Of a stretch of DNA of 64,000 nucleotides, positions 41,335 to 50,211 are shown in pieces. The translations under genes were made by a program, and so were the position numbers. How positions within the stretch are numbered: position 1 is the stretch's first letter; every line of letters begins with the position of its first letter. Source of the DNA: CAZJHX01 sp964545715 (GTDB taxonomy: Bacteria; Myxococcota_A; UBA9042; GCA-2863065); the NCBI GenBank assembly GCA_964545715.1, contig CAZJHX010000027.1, forward strand, positions 16,134 through 80,133, in the 5' to 3' direction. Below the pieces are notes generated by a model. That model was not told where the DNA came from, ran no database searches, and worked only from the letters and a program-made list of their open reading frames with translations.

Positions 41335-42011
41335 TCGAGACCGCGCTGCTCATCTTCCGCAAGGACCTGACCATCGAGCGCCGGTCGCGCGAGATCATGT
41401 TCACGGTGCTGACGTTTGGCCTGCTGTCGACGCTGATCTTTGCGCTGAGCTTCATGATCGACCGCGACACCTCCCGCGCGTACGGTCCCGGCATCATCTG
41501 GGTCACCGTGCTCTTTGCCGGCACGCTGGGTCTCAACCGCCTGTTTGAGCCCGAGCGCGAGAACGACTGCCTGACCGGGCTGCTGCTCTCGCCCGCCGAT
41601 CCGCGGGGCATCTACGTCGGCAAGGTGCTCGTCCAGCTGGGCTTCATGGCGGTCATGGAGCTGATCACCATCCCGCTGATCTTCTTGTTTTTCGACATGT
41701 TCGAACTGGTGGACCCGACCCGCGCGGCGGTCATCGGCGCGATCTTGATTCTGGGCACGATAGGTTTTGCGCTGTTGGGGACGCTGTTTGCGGCCATGCT
41801 GCTGAACTCCAGCCTGAAAGAGATCCTGCTGCCGGTCATCGTCTATCCGCTTGTGACCCCGGTGTTGATCGCGGGCGTACAGTCCACGCGCGCGTTGCTC
41901 AGCGGCGACGCGATCGCTGACGTGGGCGGCTGGATCGCGCTGTTGGGGGCGTTCGATCTCATCTATCTGGCGGTCGCCCTGAGTATCTTCCCGTTGATGA
42001 TTCGCGAGTAG
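41331..42011 (+). CDS. ccmB: Cytochrome c maturation ABC permease CcmB
   Basis: 226 residues with six membrane segments, the size of CcmB. It has the opening ALLIFRKDLTIERRSRE, a cytoplasmic GLNRLFEPERENDCLTGLLL loop and a DPRGIYVGKVLVQLG turn, all as in CcmB. It partners CcmA at the inner membrane. Its ATG overlaps the ccmA stop (ATGA). ccmC and ccmD are not here but in a second cluster at 51.8 kb, so the maturation genes are split. Confidence 0.92.
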   Translation: MIETALLIFRKDLTIERRSREIMFTVLTFGLLSTLIFALSFMIDRDTSRAYGPGIIWVTVLFAGTLGLNRLFEPERENDCLTGLLLSPADPRGIYVGKVLVQLGFMAVMELITIPLIFLFFDMFELVDPTRAAVIGAILILGTIGFALLGTLFAAMLLNSSLKEILLPVIVYPLVTPVLIAGVQSTRALLSGDAIADVGGWIALLGAFDLIYLAVALSIFPLMIRE

Positions 42012-42035
42012 TCTGCGCAAAGAGGGTTTGGGTTC

Positions 42036-42051
42036 TGGCACGAGTCTTGAC
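42036..42051 (+). promoter_or_regulatory. Imperfect sigma-54-like element upstream of the DUF2330 gene
   Basis: TGGCACgagtcTTGACt has a perfect -24 half (CTGGCACG) but TTGAC in place of TTGCW, so the invariant GC is GA. It lies 34 bases before the ATG at 42085, a spacing like that of the ompA promoter. No sigma-70 element is evident in the same gap. Confidence 0.25.
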
Positions 42052-42084
42052 TATTAGACCGCTGGACAAACGAGAGGGTTCGAC

Positions 42085-43884
42085 ATGCGAGGGATCGCGA
42101 TTGTAGTGGCGAGCACGATGTTCGCTATGGGAGTGCCGGATGCAGCGGCGTGTGGTGGGTTTTTCTGTAACGCCGCGCAGCCCGTGCCGATTATTCAAGC
42201 CGGTGAGCAGGTCGTGTTTGCGCGACACAACGGGCTCACCTCCATGCACGTGCAGGTGACCTACAGCGGGGACCCGACGTCCTTTGGCTGGGTGCTGCCG
42301 CTCAGCGAGACGCCGCTGGGCGATGACGGCGAGGCGCTGCCGCTGGACCGCATGCTGCGGCTCAGTCACCCGGCGCTCTTCAATACGCTGGAGCTGGCCA
42401 CGCGGCCCACATTTACGATGACCCCGTCACGGGTCGAGAACAACTGCCCGAGCCCGGCGCCGAACAACGCCGGCTGCGGCATGGTCATGATGGCTACAAG
42501 CGCCCGAAGCGGTGGCGGGTCCTTCTCCAATTCGGATGTCCCGTCAGCCGATGTCGACGGCGTGACGCTCATCGACGAGGCGACGATCGGGCCATATGCA
42601 GCGCAGCTGATCGAGGCGGATAACGTGGGTGCTTTGTACGATTGGCTCAATGAAAACGGCTATCTGCAGGACGAGCTGGCCCGCCCGATTCTGAAGCATT
42701 ACGTGGCGTCGGATTTTGTCTTTCTGGGCCTGCGGCTGCAAAACGGCAAGTCCGTCGGCGATCTGCGGCCCGTCGCGATCACCCTTGGCGAGGCGGCCCC
42801 GTGCGTGCCGCTGCGCCTGACCTCGATCGCCGCTGCGCCTGACATGCCGATTACCGTGTATGTGCTGGGCCCCGACCGCGCGGTGCCGAAAAACTTCCTG
42901 CATGGGGTAATAAATCCACAGGCGCTGACGTGGCCCAACGCGCCCGACTATCCGTTTGTGGCTGCCAGCGCGGTGGAAGAGGCCGGTGGGCGCGCTTTTC
43001 TGACCGAATACGCGGGCCCCGTCGAGCCGTATCGGGGGCGCTTTGAGGTCACTGAAGAGATGACGCGCCTGCTGCTGGACCCTGAGAGCACCGGCGCAGA
43101 GCTCCGAGCCGTGTTCAGCCAGTGGGCCATGGACAACATCCCGGTGACGGTGCCGACGCCGAGCCCGTGGGCGCCCAACGCGGTGGCCGTGCAGCAGGAC
43201 CCCGTGTACGCCGACCTGGACGCCGAGTTCGCCGCCACCGGTGACGTCGACACCTTCCGACGGCGCCTGGCCGACGAGCTGCTCGTGCCGATGATTCGCA
43301 TCGAGTCGCTGTTTGCGGAGACCGACGTGCTCACTCGCCTGTACACCCGCCTGGATCCGGAGGACATGACCCGCGATCCCATCTTCAGCTACAACCCCGA
43401 CCTGCCCATGGTCGACGGCACCCAGCACGCGGAGGTGCTGATCCACGGGTGCGGCAAAGAAGTGATGGAGGTGCAGTACCCCGACGGCACCGTGCACGCC
43501 ACGGACTGCAACGGCATGTGCGGCGTCTTTGGCGCTATCGTTGTGCCGGTGCCCGGCGTGCCGGCGCTGCTCGTAGGCGAGGTGGCCGACGAGACCGGAG
43601 AGCCGCGCGGCGTGCACCCCGAGGATTTGTACCTGGTCGACGATATGCTGGCGTCGGCCGCGCCGGGTGAGCCGAGCGTGCCCGGCGAGTTTGACCTGCG
43701 TGCGCCTGAAGAGCGCCCGATGGTGACCGGCGTGGCGATCCCGGCGCCGCGCAGCGCAAATAACCGTGACGACGACGACTCGGGCTGCATCGCGACCGCC
43801 GCCGGCACGCGACAGCTCGGCAGCCTGGCGCCCATCTTCCTGCTGCTGTTGGGGATCGCCGCGCTGCGACGCGTCAGCGCCTGA
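42085..43884 (+). CDS. DUF2330 protein with a MYXO-CTERM-like C-terminal tail
   Basis: 599 residues. A signal peptide ends at DAAA, and the mature protein opens with CGGFFCN, the Cys-rich start of DUF2330 proteins, then QPVPIIQAGEQVVFARHNG and GWVLPLSE. A second domain occupies about 300-500. The C-terminus is a sorting-type tripartite tail: DDDDSGC, then a hydrophobic helix (LAPIFLLLLGIA), then an Arg cluster (LRR). This resembles the MYXO-CTERM tail used for surface anchoring. Its biochemical role is unknown. The ATG follows GAGAGGG. Confidence 0.82.
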   Translation: MRGIAIVVASTMFAMGVPDAAACGGFFCNAAQPVPIIQAGEQVVFARHNGLTSMHVQVTYSGDPTSFGWVLPLSETPLGDDGEALPLDRMLRLSHPALFNTLELATRPTFTMTPSRVENNCPSPAPNNAGCGMVMMATSARSGGGSFSNSDVPSADVDGVTLIDEATIGPYAAQLIEADNVGALYDWLNENGYLQDELARPILKHYVASDFVFLGLRLQNGKSVGDLRPVAITLGEAAPCVPLRLTSIAAAPDMPITVYVLGPDRAVPKNFLHGVINPQALTWPNAPDYPFVAASAVEEAGGRAFLTEYAGPVEPYRGRFEVTEEMTRLLLDPESTGAELRAVFSQWAMDNIPVTVPTPSPWAPNAVAVQQDPVYADLDAEFAATGDVDTFRRRLADELLVPMIRIESLFAETDVLTRLYTRLDPEDMTRDPIFSYNPDLPMVDGTQHAEVLIHGCGKEVMEVQYPDGTVHATDCNGMCGVFGAIVVPVPGVPALLVGEVADETGEPRGVHPEDLYLVDDMLASAAPGEPSVPGEFDLRAPEERPMVTGVAIPAPRSANNRDDDDSGCIATAAGTRQLGSLAPIFLLLLGIAALRRVSA

Positions 43885-43886
43885 TC

Positions 43887-44348
43887 TCAGCGTGGCCCGT
43901 GCTTGCGCACGATGGCGTTCATCACCTCGTCCAGCTTGCCCAGAAAGCGCGAGCGGTCCTTCTTGGACATGGGCGCCGGGCCGCCGGTCATCACCCCGAT
44001 CTCGCGCAGGTGCTCCGCCAGACCCCGTGACGCCAGCGCGTCCCCGATGGACGCCTCCGAGAACTCCCGGCCTTTCGGTCCCAGCACGCGCGCCTGCTTC
44101 TCCAGGCCGCGCGCCGCCAGCGGGATGTCGGACGTGATGATGACGTCGCCCTCACCCGCGCGCTCCGCGATCCAGTCGTCGGCCACGTCAGCACCCTTGC
44201 CGACGCGCACTGCGCTGATCAGCGGCGTGTTGGGCGTCTGAATGAACTGGTTGGCCACCACAAAAACACGCCATTGAAAGCGCTTGGCCACCTTGTAGAC
44301 CTCGTCCTTGACGGAGCAGGCGTCTGCGTCGACGTAGATCGTTCTCAT
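43887..44348 (-). CDS. yaiI: YaiI/YqxD family (DUF188) protein
   Basis: 153 residues, the normal size. It begins TIYVDADACSVKDEVYKVAKR, the PIN-like DADACP signature, then VGKGADVADDWIAERAGEGDVIITSDIPLAAR, the conserved metal-site block. The fold is related to PIN nucleases, but a substrate has not been established for the family. It overlaps the RND stop upstream (ATGA, 44345-44348), so it is translated with the exporter. The coupling is probably coincidental in function. Confidence 0.93.
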   Translation of the reverse strand: MRTIYVDADACSVKDEVYKVAKRFQWRVFVVANQFIQTPNTPLISAVRVGKGADVADDWIAERAGEGDVIITSDIPLAARGLEKQARVLGPKGREFSEASIGDALASRGLAEHLREIGVMTGGPAPMSKKDRSRFLGKLDEVMNAIVRKHGPR

Positions 44349-46891
44349 GACCGCTCGGGCCGGTCTTTAAAGAACGTGCGCAGCAGCGCCGGGGTCATCG
44401 TCAGGTCCAGGACGACCGCGATGATGACCACCAGGCCGATCAGCATGCCGAAGCGCGCGATGCCCGAGATGATGCTGGCCAGGTACACGAAGAAGCCGGC
44501 CGACAAGATGAGGCTCGTGACCACCAGCGCGCGGCCGGTGTGGTCCAGCGAGTGCTTGATGGCGGCCTCGACTTTGCCGTGCACGTCGTAGTGGACGCGG
44601 TAGTGGTGCAAAAAGTGGATGGTGTCGTCGACGGCGATGCCCAGCGCGATGGACGCGATCATCAGGTTCATCATGTCGATCGGGATGTCGAAGGCGCCCA
44701 TGATGCCCAGAATCATCACGATCGGCAGCAGGTTGGGCACCATGGCGATCAGGCCCAGCTTCAGGTTGCGCAGCAGCCCCATCATCAGCAGCGTGATCAC
44801 GGCGAAGGCGACGCCGAAGGTGCGGATCATGTCCAGCAGCAGCAGGCCGACCGTGCTCAGCAGATTGAAGACGGCGCCGGTCATCGAGACGTCCGCGACC
44901 TCTTCCGGGATGTACTTGTCCACGCCCTCCTGGATGTGTTTGGCCAGCGGGATGTAGGACGTCGCCTCCTGCCACTTGATGCCGATGGTCATCTGCGTGG
45001 TGCTGGCGTCCAGGGTCATCAGCCGTTTGAGATCGTCCGGACCGGAGCTCTCGACCAGCACAAAGTAGTTGTCGATGACCTCCTGCCGGTCGGGCAGCAC
45101 ATAGTCCTTAGCCTCGCCGCTGCCGACCGCCTTGTTGATCTCGCGGAGCATGTCCGCCACGCCGCGCGCATTGCCGACGATGGCCTCTTTCAGCTTGGGA
45201 TGGCGGTACTGGCGGATGTGTTCGGCGAGGTCCAGCATGCCCTTCTGCAGCCGGATGTCCTTGACGCCCTTGTCGGATTTCGCCTCGAACAGCAGGTGCA
45301 CGTTGGCTGTCCCGCCAAGGTTTTTGTCCGTGGCCGTAAACGCCTGCTTGATCGGCTCTGTCGGCGGGATCCACGTCAGCGGGTCGTGCCAGACGTACAG
45401 GTAGGAGGCTCCGGCGATCGCGCCTGCGGTGAGCCCGACACAGACCACCAACGTGGCGCGACGGCTGCGGTCGCTGGCGCCGCTGACGCCCGCACACAGC
45501 CGCAAAAAGGCGTCGACTGCGCCCATGCGACGCTCCTTGTCGGCGCCCAGCTTGCTCTTGGTGTTGAAGCTCAGCATGGCCGGCAGCAGGGTCACGGTGT
45601 TCAAGAAGGCCGCAGACACGCCGAAGGCGCCGACCAGCCCCATGTGACCGATGGCGTCGACCCGCGCGAAGGTAAACGACAAGAGCCCGACCGCGGTGGT
45701 CATCGTTGTAAACAGCACCGGGATCCCGGTGTCCGCGACGGCTTGAATCGCCGCCTCTTTGCCGTCCACGCCCTGCACGAGCTGCTGCCGATATACGCTC
45801 ATGAGGTGCACGGAGTCGGCGATACCCACGCAGATCAAGAAGGCCGGCAGGATGTTCGTGATGCCGGTGACCGGGATACCGAGCGTGGCCATGAAGCCCA
45901 GCGCCCAGATCGCGCTGGCGGCGACCACCATGACCGGCACGACCGCGCCCATGGGATGTACGAACATGAACAGCAGCACGCCGCCGATGATCAGCAGCAT
46001 CAGCCCCGTCAGGCGCTGCATGTCGTGCAGGATGATCTTCTCAAACGTGGCGTTGAGCGCCGGCAGCCCGGCGATGTGCACCTTGAAGTCGTCGGCCTGG
46101 TACGTCCCGACGATCTCTGCGATGTGCTGGCTGAGCTTGACCGAGTCCTTCTGCCCCATGAACTGGGCGCGGACCAGCAGCGCCGAGAAGCGTCCGTCAG
46201 CGCTGATGACCTGGCCTACCAGCGTCTGGTCCGGCGGGATGCCCTTGTCCCGGTTGCCCAGCACCTGGTCTCGAACGGCGCGCAGGCTCTCCGCCGTCTC
46301 CGGCATCGGCGAGAGCAGGTCACCGACGTCGATGCCACCGCCCTCCATCGACCGGATCTTGCGGACGTTGATCAGCGAGGTGACCTCCTCGATGACGGAG
46401 CCCCCCTCTTCCTCGCCCCATCCGCCGTCGTCCTCGAACGCGTCGTCGAAGTCCTCGTCAAAGGCCAGGTCGGGGTCGGTCTCTGTCGACTGCTTTACGG
46501 GTTTGGGCGCCGCTTTCGGCGGAGCTGACGCAGCGCCCGGCCCCATCACTGTGCGCCGCTGGCCCAGCGTCTTGAGCTCGATGTTGATCGCTGCAAGCTC
46601 TTCGTGCAGCTTGGCCAGGCGGTCTAGATACGCTCGCGAGAAGACGTCGCCCTCGATCAGCAGGACCGACATGTCGTCGCGACCGAAGATGTCGCGAAAC
46701 TCTTCCAGCACGCGAGCCGAGTCGGACCCCGAGTCCATGAACGCTTCGGGGCTGTTGTCCACGTACAGGCCCGACTTGATCTGCAGGACCGCGACGACGA
46801 CCAGGCCCGCGATTGCGGCCAACACGCCAAAGCGCCAGCGGACGACGAGCTCGCCCCACTTACGAAAAAACGGGCTGTGTGTGTCCTTCAT
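44345..46891 (-). CDS. RND/MMPL-superfamily exporter
   Basis: 848 residues in one piece: two times six membrane segments with two periplasmic domains. Visible parts are TM1 (VLAAIAGLVVVAVLQI), YVDNSPEAFM, the motif ICVGIADSVHLMSVYRQQL in the first half, and SIALGIAVDDTIHFLHHYR in the second, both with the essential Asp typical of hydrophobe/HAE3 exporters. It moves lipids or hydrophobic molecules across the inner membrane on the proton gradient. An acidic insert (DEDFDDAFEDDGGWGEEE) sits in the first periplasmic domain, as in the split RND protein at 21-24 kb. The ATG follows GGAGG. Confidence 0.92.
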   Translation of the reverse strand: MKDTHSPFFRKWGELVVRWRFGVLAAIAGLVVVAVLQIKSGLYVDNSPEAFMDSGSDSARVLEEFRDIFGRDDMSVLLIEGDVFSRAYLDRLAKLHEELAAINIELKTLGQRRTVMGPGAASAPPKAAPKPVKQSTETDPDLAFDEDFDDAFEDDGGWGEEEGGSVIEEVTSLINVRKIRSMEGGGIDVGDLLSPMPETAESLRAVRDQVLGNRDKGIPPDQTLVGQVISADGRFSALLVRAQFMGQKDSVKLSQHIAEIVGTYQADDFKVHIAGLPALNATFEKIILHDMQRLTGLMLLIIGGVLLFMFVHPMGAVVPVMVVAASAIWALGFMATLGIPVTGITNILPAFLICVGIADSVHLMSVYRQQLVQGVDGKEAAIQAVADTGIPVLFTTMTTAVGLLSFTFARVDAIGHMGLVGAFGVSAAFLNTVTLLPAMLSFNTKSKLGADKERRMGAVDAFLRLCAGVSGASDRSRRATLVVCVGLTAGAIAGASYLYVWHDPLTWIPPTEPIKQAFTATDKNLGGTANVHLLFEAKSDKGVKDIRLQKGMLDLAEHIRQYRHPKLKEAIVGNARGVADMLREINKAVGSGEAKDYVLPDRQEVIDNYFVLVESSGPDDLKRLMTLDASTTQMTIGIKWQEATSYIPLAKHIQEGVDKYIPEEVADVSMTGAVFNLLSTVGLLLLDMIRTFGVAFAVITLLMMGLLRNLKLGLIAMVPNLLPIVMILGIMGAFDIPIDMMNLMIASIALGIAVDDTIHFLHHYRVHYDVHGKVEAAIKHSLDHTGRALVVTSLILSAGFFVYLASIISGIARFGMLIGLVVIIAVVLDLTMTPALLRTFFKDRPERS

Positions 46892-46931
46892 GGAGCCTCC
46901 GCCCCCCCGGTAGACGCCGCCCGGGGTTGGC

Positions 46932-46940
46932 TGCGATGCT
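46932..46940 (+). promoter_or_regulatory. Extended -10-like element of the zinc-finger membrane protein gene
   Basis: TGcGATGCT ends seven bases before the ATG at 46947. The first base of the hexamer is G rather than T. The only G run lies directly against the ATG, too near for ribosome binding, so a leaderless mRNA is suggested. Confidence 0.3.
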
Positions 46941-46946
46941 TGGGGG

Positions 46947-48446
46947 ATGGGCGCTAGATTGCTTCATTGCAAGCTGCACAGCAAGGAGGTCGCCGCGTGG
47001 CGATGCACCGAGTGCGATCGTGCGCTGTGCCCCGACTGCGCGGCGCCGGACGTGCTCGGCAAGCTGAAGATCGCGCGCTGTGTGCACTGCAACGGCCTGG
47101 GCGAGCCCATTCGCTACGTGCCCGAGATCGTGCCTTTCCAGCGCATGATCGGACCGTATCTTCGCGTGCTCAAGACGCCCGATGCGCTGATGCAGTTTGC
47201 CGCGCTGTCCATCGTCCTCGGGCTGGCCAGCCTGGCGTTTGGGCTGGGCACGCTCATCTCCGGCGGGCTTGTGACCGCGTACTACCTGCTGGTCGTCAAT
47301 CACGCCGCCGAGGGGCTCAACGGCTTGCCGGACGCCGGCAGCGAGGAGAACGCCGGCATCGTCAACGGGGTGATGAAGACGCTGGTGGCCTCGTGGTGGC
47401 TTTGGTTCCCATTTCTCTTTTGGCTTGGACATCAGGGCACCATGTTGGATGCCATGGACGGCGAGCTTTTCCCCTTCAAGAATCCGATCTCGCTGATCTT
47501 GCTGATCCTGACGGTCTGGCTGGCCCCGGCCACCATCATGTGCGCCGCCACGGGCGGGTCGCTGGTCGAGATCGTCAACCCGCTGAACTCGCTGCGTATC
47601 GTGGCCAGCAGCCCGGGGGGCTACCTGCTGTCCGCCGGGATCTGGTCGCTCACGGTCGTCGCTGATCGCCTGCTCGCAATCCCGCTGGCGGCCATCTACG
47701 ACGCGTTGCCCATCATCGTCATCGTACCGGCCATCACCGGGTTCATCGGCTTGTTCATCCCGGTCTTCTCGGCCTTGATGCTGGGCCGCCTGATGTATCA
47801 GCACGGCGTCGCGCTGGGGATCTACACGCACGAGGATCTCATCCGCGAGCAGGTGCCGGACGCCGAGCCCAGGGCCGCGCTGGATGTCGCCAAGCGCCAC
47901 CGGCCTGACGAGGACCCGCTGCCGGTGGACCTGGAGCTCGTCGAGCACAACGCGCACACCGCCGAACCGAGCCCGCCGGTGTTTGCCGCGTACGACCCGG
48001 TGGGTCCCATCGACGCCGATCTGCCGGTGGACGAGGACGTGGCCATCGAGCTGTCTGACGCGCCGCCTCAAACCCTGGAGGAGGTGCTGGAGGCGGGCGA
48101 CGACGAGGCCTCCCTACGGCGGTTTCGGGAGATGAGGGACAGCGTAGGCGTGGAGTTCATCCCGGCCCACGTCAACATCGAGCTGGCCCGAGTCATGGAG
48201 CGGCAGCGCGACATCAAAGGCGCGGCTAAAGCCTGGCAACGCGCCGCCCGTGACCTCAGCGGCCCGCACGCACCCGACGCCGTGTATGGCCTGGCCCTGC
48301 TGATGATCGACCGGCTGCGCAAACCCGAGCAGGGCAGCACGCTGCTGAAGACACTCATTCAGAAGTTTCCCGATCACCCGACTGCGGCAGAGGCGGCCAC
48401 TCGTCTGGCAGGCCTGGAGACGGCCCCTACGTCTGCCGGCGAATAA
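46947..48446 (+). CDS. Zinc-finger (B-box-like) membrane protein with a C-terminal TPR region
   Basis: 499 residues in three parts. Residues 8-50 hold a Cys/His zinc finger, CKLHSKEVAAWRCTECDR followed by LCPDCAAP and ARCVHC, of the B-box type. Residues about 75-300 are a polytopic domain with six or more helices (VLGLASLAFGLGTLISGGL, LILLILTVWLAPATIM). After an acidic Pro-rich linker the last 120 residues are a TPR-like helical repeat (NIELARVMERQRDIKGAAKAWQRAA). Yip1-like domains appear in similar proteins. A role in membrane organisation or secretion is possible, but nothing assigns it. Confidence 0.75.
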   Translation: MGARLLHCKLHSKEVAAWRCTECDRALCPDCAAPDVLGKLKIARCVHCNGLGEPIRYVPEIVPFQRMIGPYLRVLKTPDALMQFAALSIVLGLASLAFGLGTLISGGLVTAYYLLVVNHAAEGLNGLPDAGSEENAGIVNGVMKTLVASWWLWFPFLFWLGHQGTMLDAMDGELFPFKNPISLILLILTVWLAPATIMCAATGGSLVEIVNPLNSLRIVASSPGGYLLSAGIWSLTVVADRLLAIPLAAIYDALPIIVIVPAITGFIGLFIPVFSALMLGRLMYQHGVALGIYTHEDLIREQVPDAEPRAALDVAKRHRPDEDPLPVDLELVEHNAHTAEPSPPVFAAYDPVGPIDADLPVDEDVAIELSDAPPQTLEEVLEAGDDEASLRRFREMRDSVGVEFIPAHVNIELARVMERQRDIKGAAKAWQRAARDLSGPHAPDAVYGLALLMIDRLRKPEQGSTLLKTLIQKFPDHPTAAEAATRLAGLETAPTSAGE

Positions 48447-50211
48447 CCGCGCGGAACCACCAGATCAAGAAGAGCACCGTCAGTAGATTGAGCACGGTGT
48501 CCGCGATGGGGTTTGCGGCCCAGGAGGCGGTGACGGTGTCGGCCGCGCTCACGCTCCACGCGGAGGGCAGAGCGGGATTGGGCGCTTCACCCGAGCCGGC
48601 CGCCTGCACCAGGGCGCGCACCTGCTTGCGTGTCAGCGCACGTGGGGATTGCACGGCGGCGGCCTGGCCGCCTTCGATAGCCGGTCCACCCCGCGCCGGG
48701 CCGGCCAGCACGACCTGCGCGCCCAGGGTGTCCACCGGGCCGGTCTGCCCCGGATACGTGCCGCTGGGAATGCGGGTGACGCGCAAATAGGGCAGGCCGA
48801 TCGCGCGCTCTGCGGTCAGCCAGCCCGCCAGAGACTTGAGCTGCAGTCCGCCGGACGCCAGCGCCGTGGTGATATCCGCCAGGCCGACCGGGGCCAGCAG
48901 TATGGCGCCGTCCAGTGCACCGCTGCTGACCTGCTTCAACAGCGCCGCCGCGTCCGCCGTTGCTGCAGGGGTTTGGCCGGCGGCGGCAAGCATCGCGGTC
49001 CCTATCAATCCGGCTCCGGAGCCCGCAGACTGCACGCCGATGCGGCCGTCCATCGGGGCACCTGGGTCGCGTCGCACGACGTGCACCTGGCGCGTCCCCA
49101 CGACCGCCGCGGCCTCCACTCTCGTCTCGCGTAGCCCGTCGTCATCGAAGAACCGCTCGGAGCCCAGCAGAGCCAGTCGCGCGGACCCGTCGACGACTGA
49201 GGCGATGGGATCAAGCGTCGCCTCGAAGCGCACGACATGCTGGGGGAAGACCGCGCGAACAGCCCCCAGCGCCGCCGGCGTCCCACCGTGCTCATCCTCG
49301 GCGTGCCCGGTGACGACGATGGCCTTTCGGCCGCTGCCGTCGGAACCGCCGCGACCGATGATGCCGGCTTCGACCAGGAAGCTGCGCGCGACCGTGGCCG
49401 GCTTCTGTCGCTCCACGTCAACGCCATAGTTCATGGCCTGCATGGTGGCGGCGTCGATACGGCCGGCCACGGACGCCGCGATGTTGGCCAGTCCGGGGCG
49501 CTCCAGCGCGGCGGAGTTGGCGACGACAGCCGCGTTGTACGGCGGAAAGAACCCCAGCGAGTCTTTCAGCGGCGAGAGCTTCAGACCCGACAGCACGCCG
49601 TCGGTGGTGTATCCGACCGCGACGACCGCCTGGCCTGCCATGACGGCCCGGTAACGCTCGGCGGGGTCCTCGATCAGCAGCGGCGCGCCAAGCTTCAGCC
49701 CGTAGCGGCGGGCCAGCGCGTACAGCCCATCGCCAGGCCGCGGCACAAACTCCGGTGGACACGTGATGTGCAGAGCGCCGGGCAGCCGAGCCAGGTCTTC
49801 TATCGTTTTGAGGTTATCCGCGGCGGCGCGGGCCTGTGACACATACAGCGCGTAGCTGTTGTCGAACCCGAGGGGGGTCAGCCACGTCAGCCCCAACGGC
49901 TTGTAGAGCGCGGCGACCTGCTCCAGCGGCTTGGCGGTGTCCGGGGCGGGCGATCCCGCAAACTGCAGCCCAGTGCCGGTGTACTCGACCATCAGATCCA
50001 GCGACCCTTCGCGGAGCTGTTGCTGGCACCCATAGCTGTCCACGCAGTTGATCACTTTGGCTTCGCCGCCGGACTGCCGCACCAGCAGCGCGAGGATCTG
50101 CGCCAGGACCTGCTGCTCCGTAAAGGCCTTGGCGCCGATGCGTACGGGTTGTGGGCTCTCGGAGCATCCAGCCACCAGCGCGCAGGCCGTGATGAGGGCG
50201 ACCACTCTCAT
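48427..50211 (-). CDS. Two-module periplasmic binding lipoprotein, OpuAC (betaine) plus TAXI-like, with C-terminal anchor
   Basis: 594 residues from the ATG at 50211, placed before the lipoprotein signal (CALVAGC, Cys16). Module 1 (about 20-295) is a glycine betaine/choline OpuAC domain: IGAKAFTEQQVLAQILALL, LMVEYTGTGLQFAG and ARLPGALHI. Module 2 (about 300-540) is a second type II binding fold resembling TAXI or NMT1 receptors: VVTGHAEDEHGG and IGVQSAGSGAGLIGTAML. A last helix near the C-terminus (LNLLTVLFLIWWFRAVI) adds a membrane anchor. It is joined by ATGA to a BCCT carrier, and no ABC or TRAP permease is nearby. It overlaps the convergent 46947 gene by 20 bases. Confidence 0.82.
   Translation of the reverse strand: MRVVALITACALVAGCSESPQPVRIGAKAFTEQQVLAQILALLVRQSGGEAKVINCVDSYGCQQQLREGSLDLMVEYTGTGLQFAGSPAPDTAKPLEQVAALYKPLGLTWLTPLGFDNSYALYVSQARAAADNLKTIEDLARLPGALHITCPPEFVPRPGDGLYALARRYGLKLGAPLLIEDPAERYRAVMAGQAVVAVGYTTDGVLSGLKLSPLKDSLGFFPPYNAAVVANSAALERPGLANIAASVAGRIDAATMQAMNYGVDVERQKPATVARSFLVEAGIIGRGGSDGSGRKAIVVTGHAEDEHGGTPAALGAVRAVFPQHVVRFEATLDPIASVVDGSARLALLGSERFFDDDGLRETRVEAAAVVGTRQVHVVRRDPGAPMDGRIGVQSAGSGAGLIGTAMLAAAGQTPAATADAAALLKQVSSGALDGAILLAPVGLADITTALASGGLQLKSLAGWLTAERAIGLPYLRVTRIPSGTYPGQTGPVDTLGAQVVLAGPARGGPAIEGGQAAAVQSPRALTRKQVRALVQAAGSGEAPNPALPSAWSVSAADTVTASWAANPIADTVLNLLTVLFLIWWFRAVIRRQT

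Noticed and set aside
44540..46528. A 662-residue plus-strand open frame
   Set aside because: It is antisense to the RND exporter and its composition (Val/Asp/Gln/His) is a shadow of hydrophobic codons.
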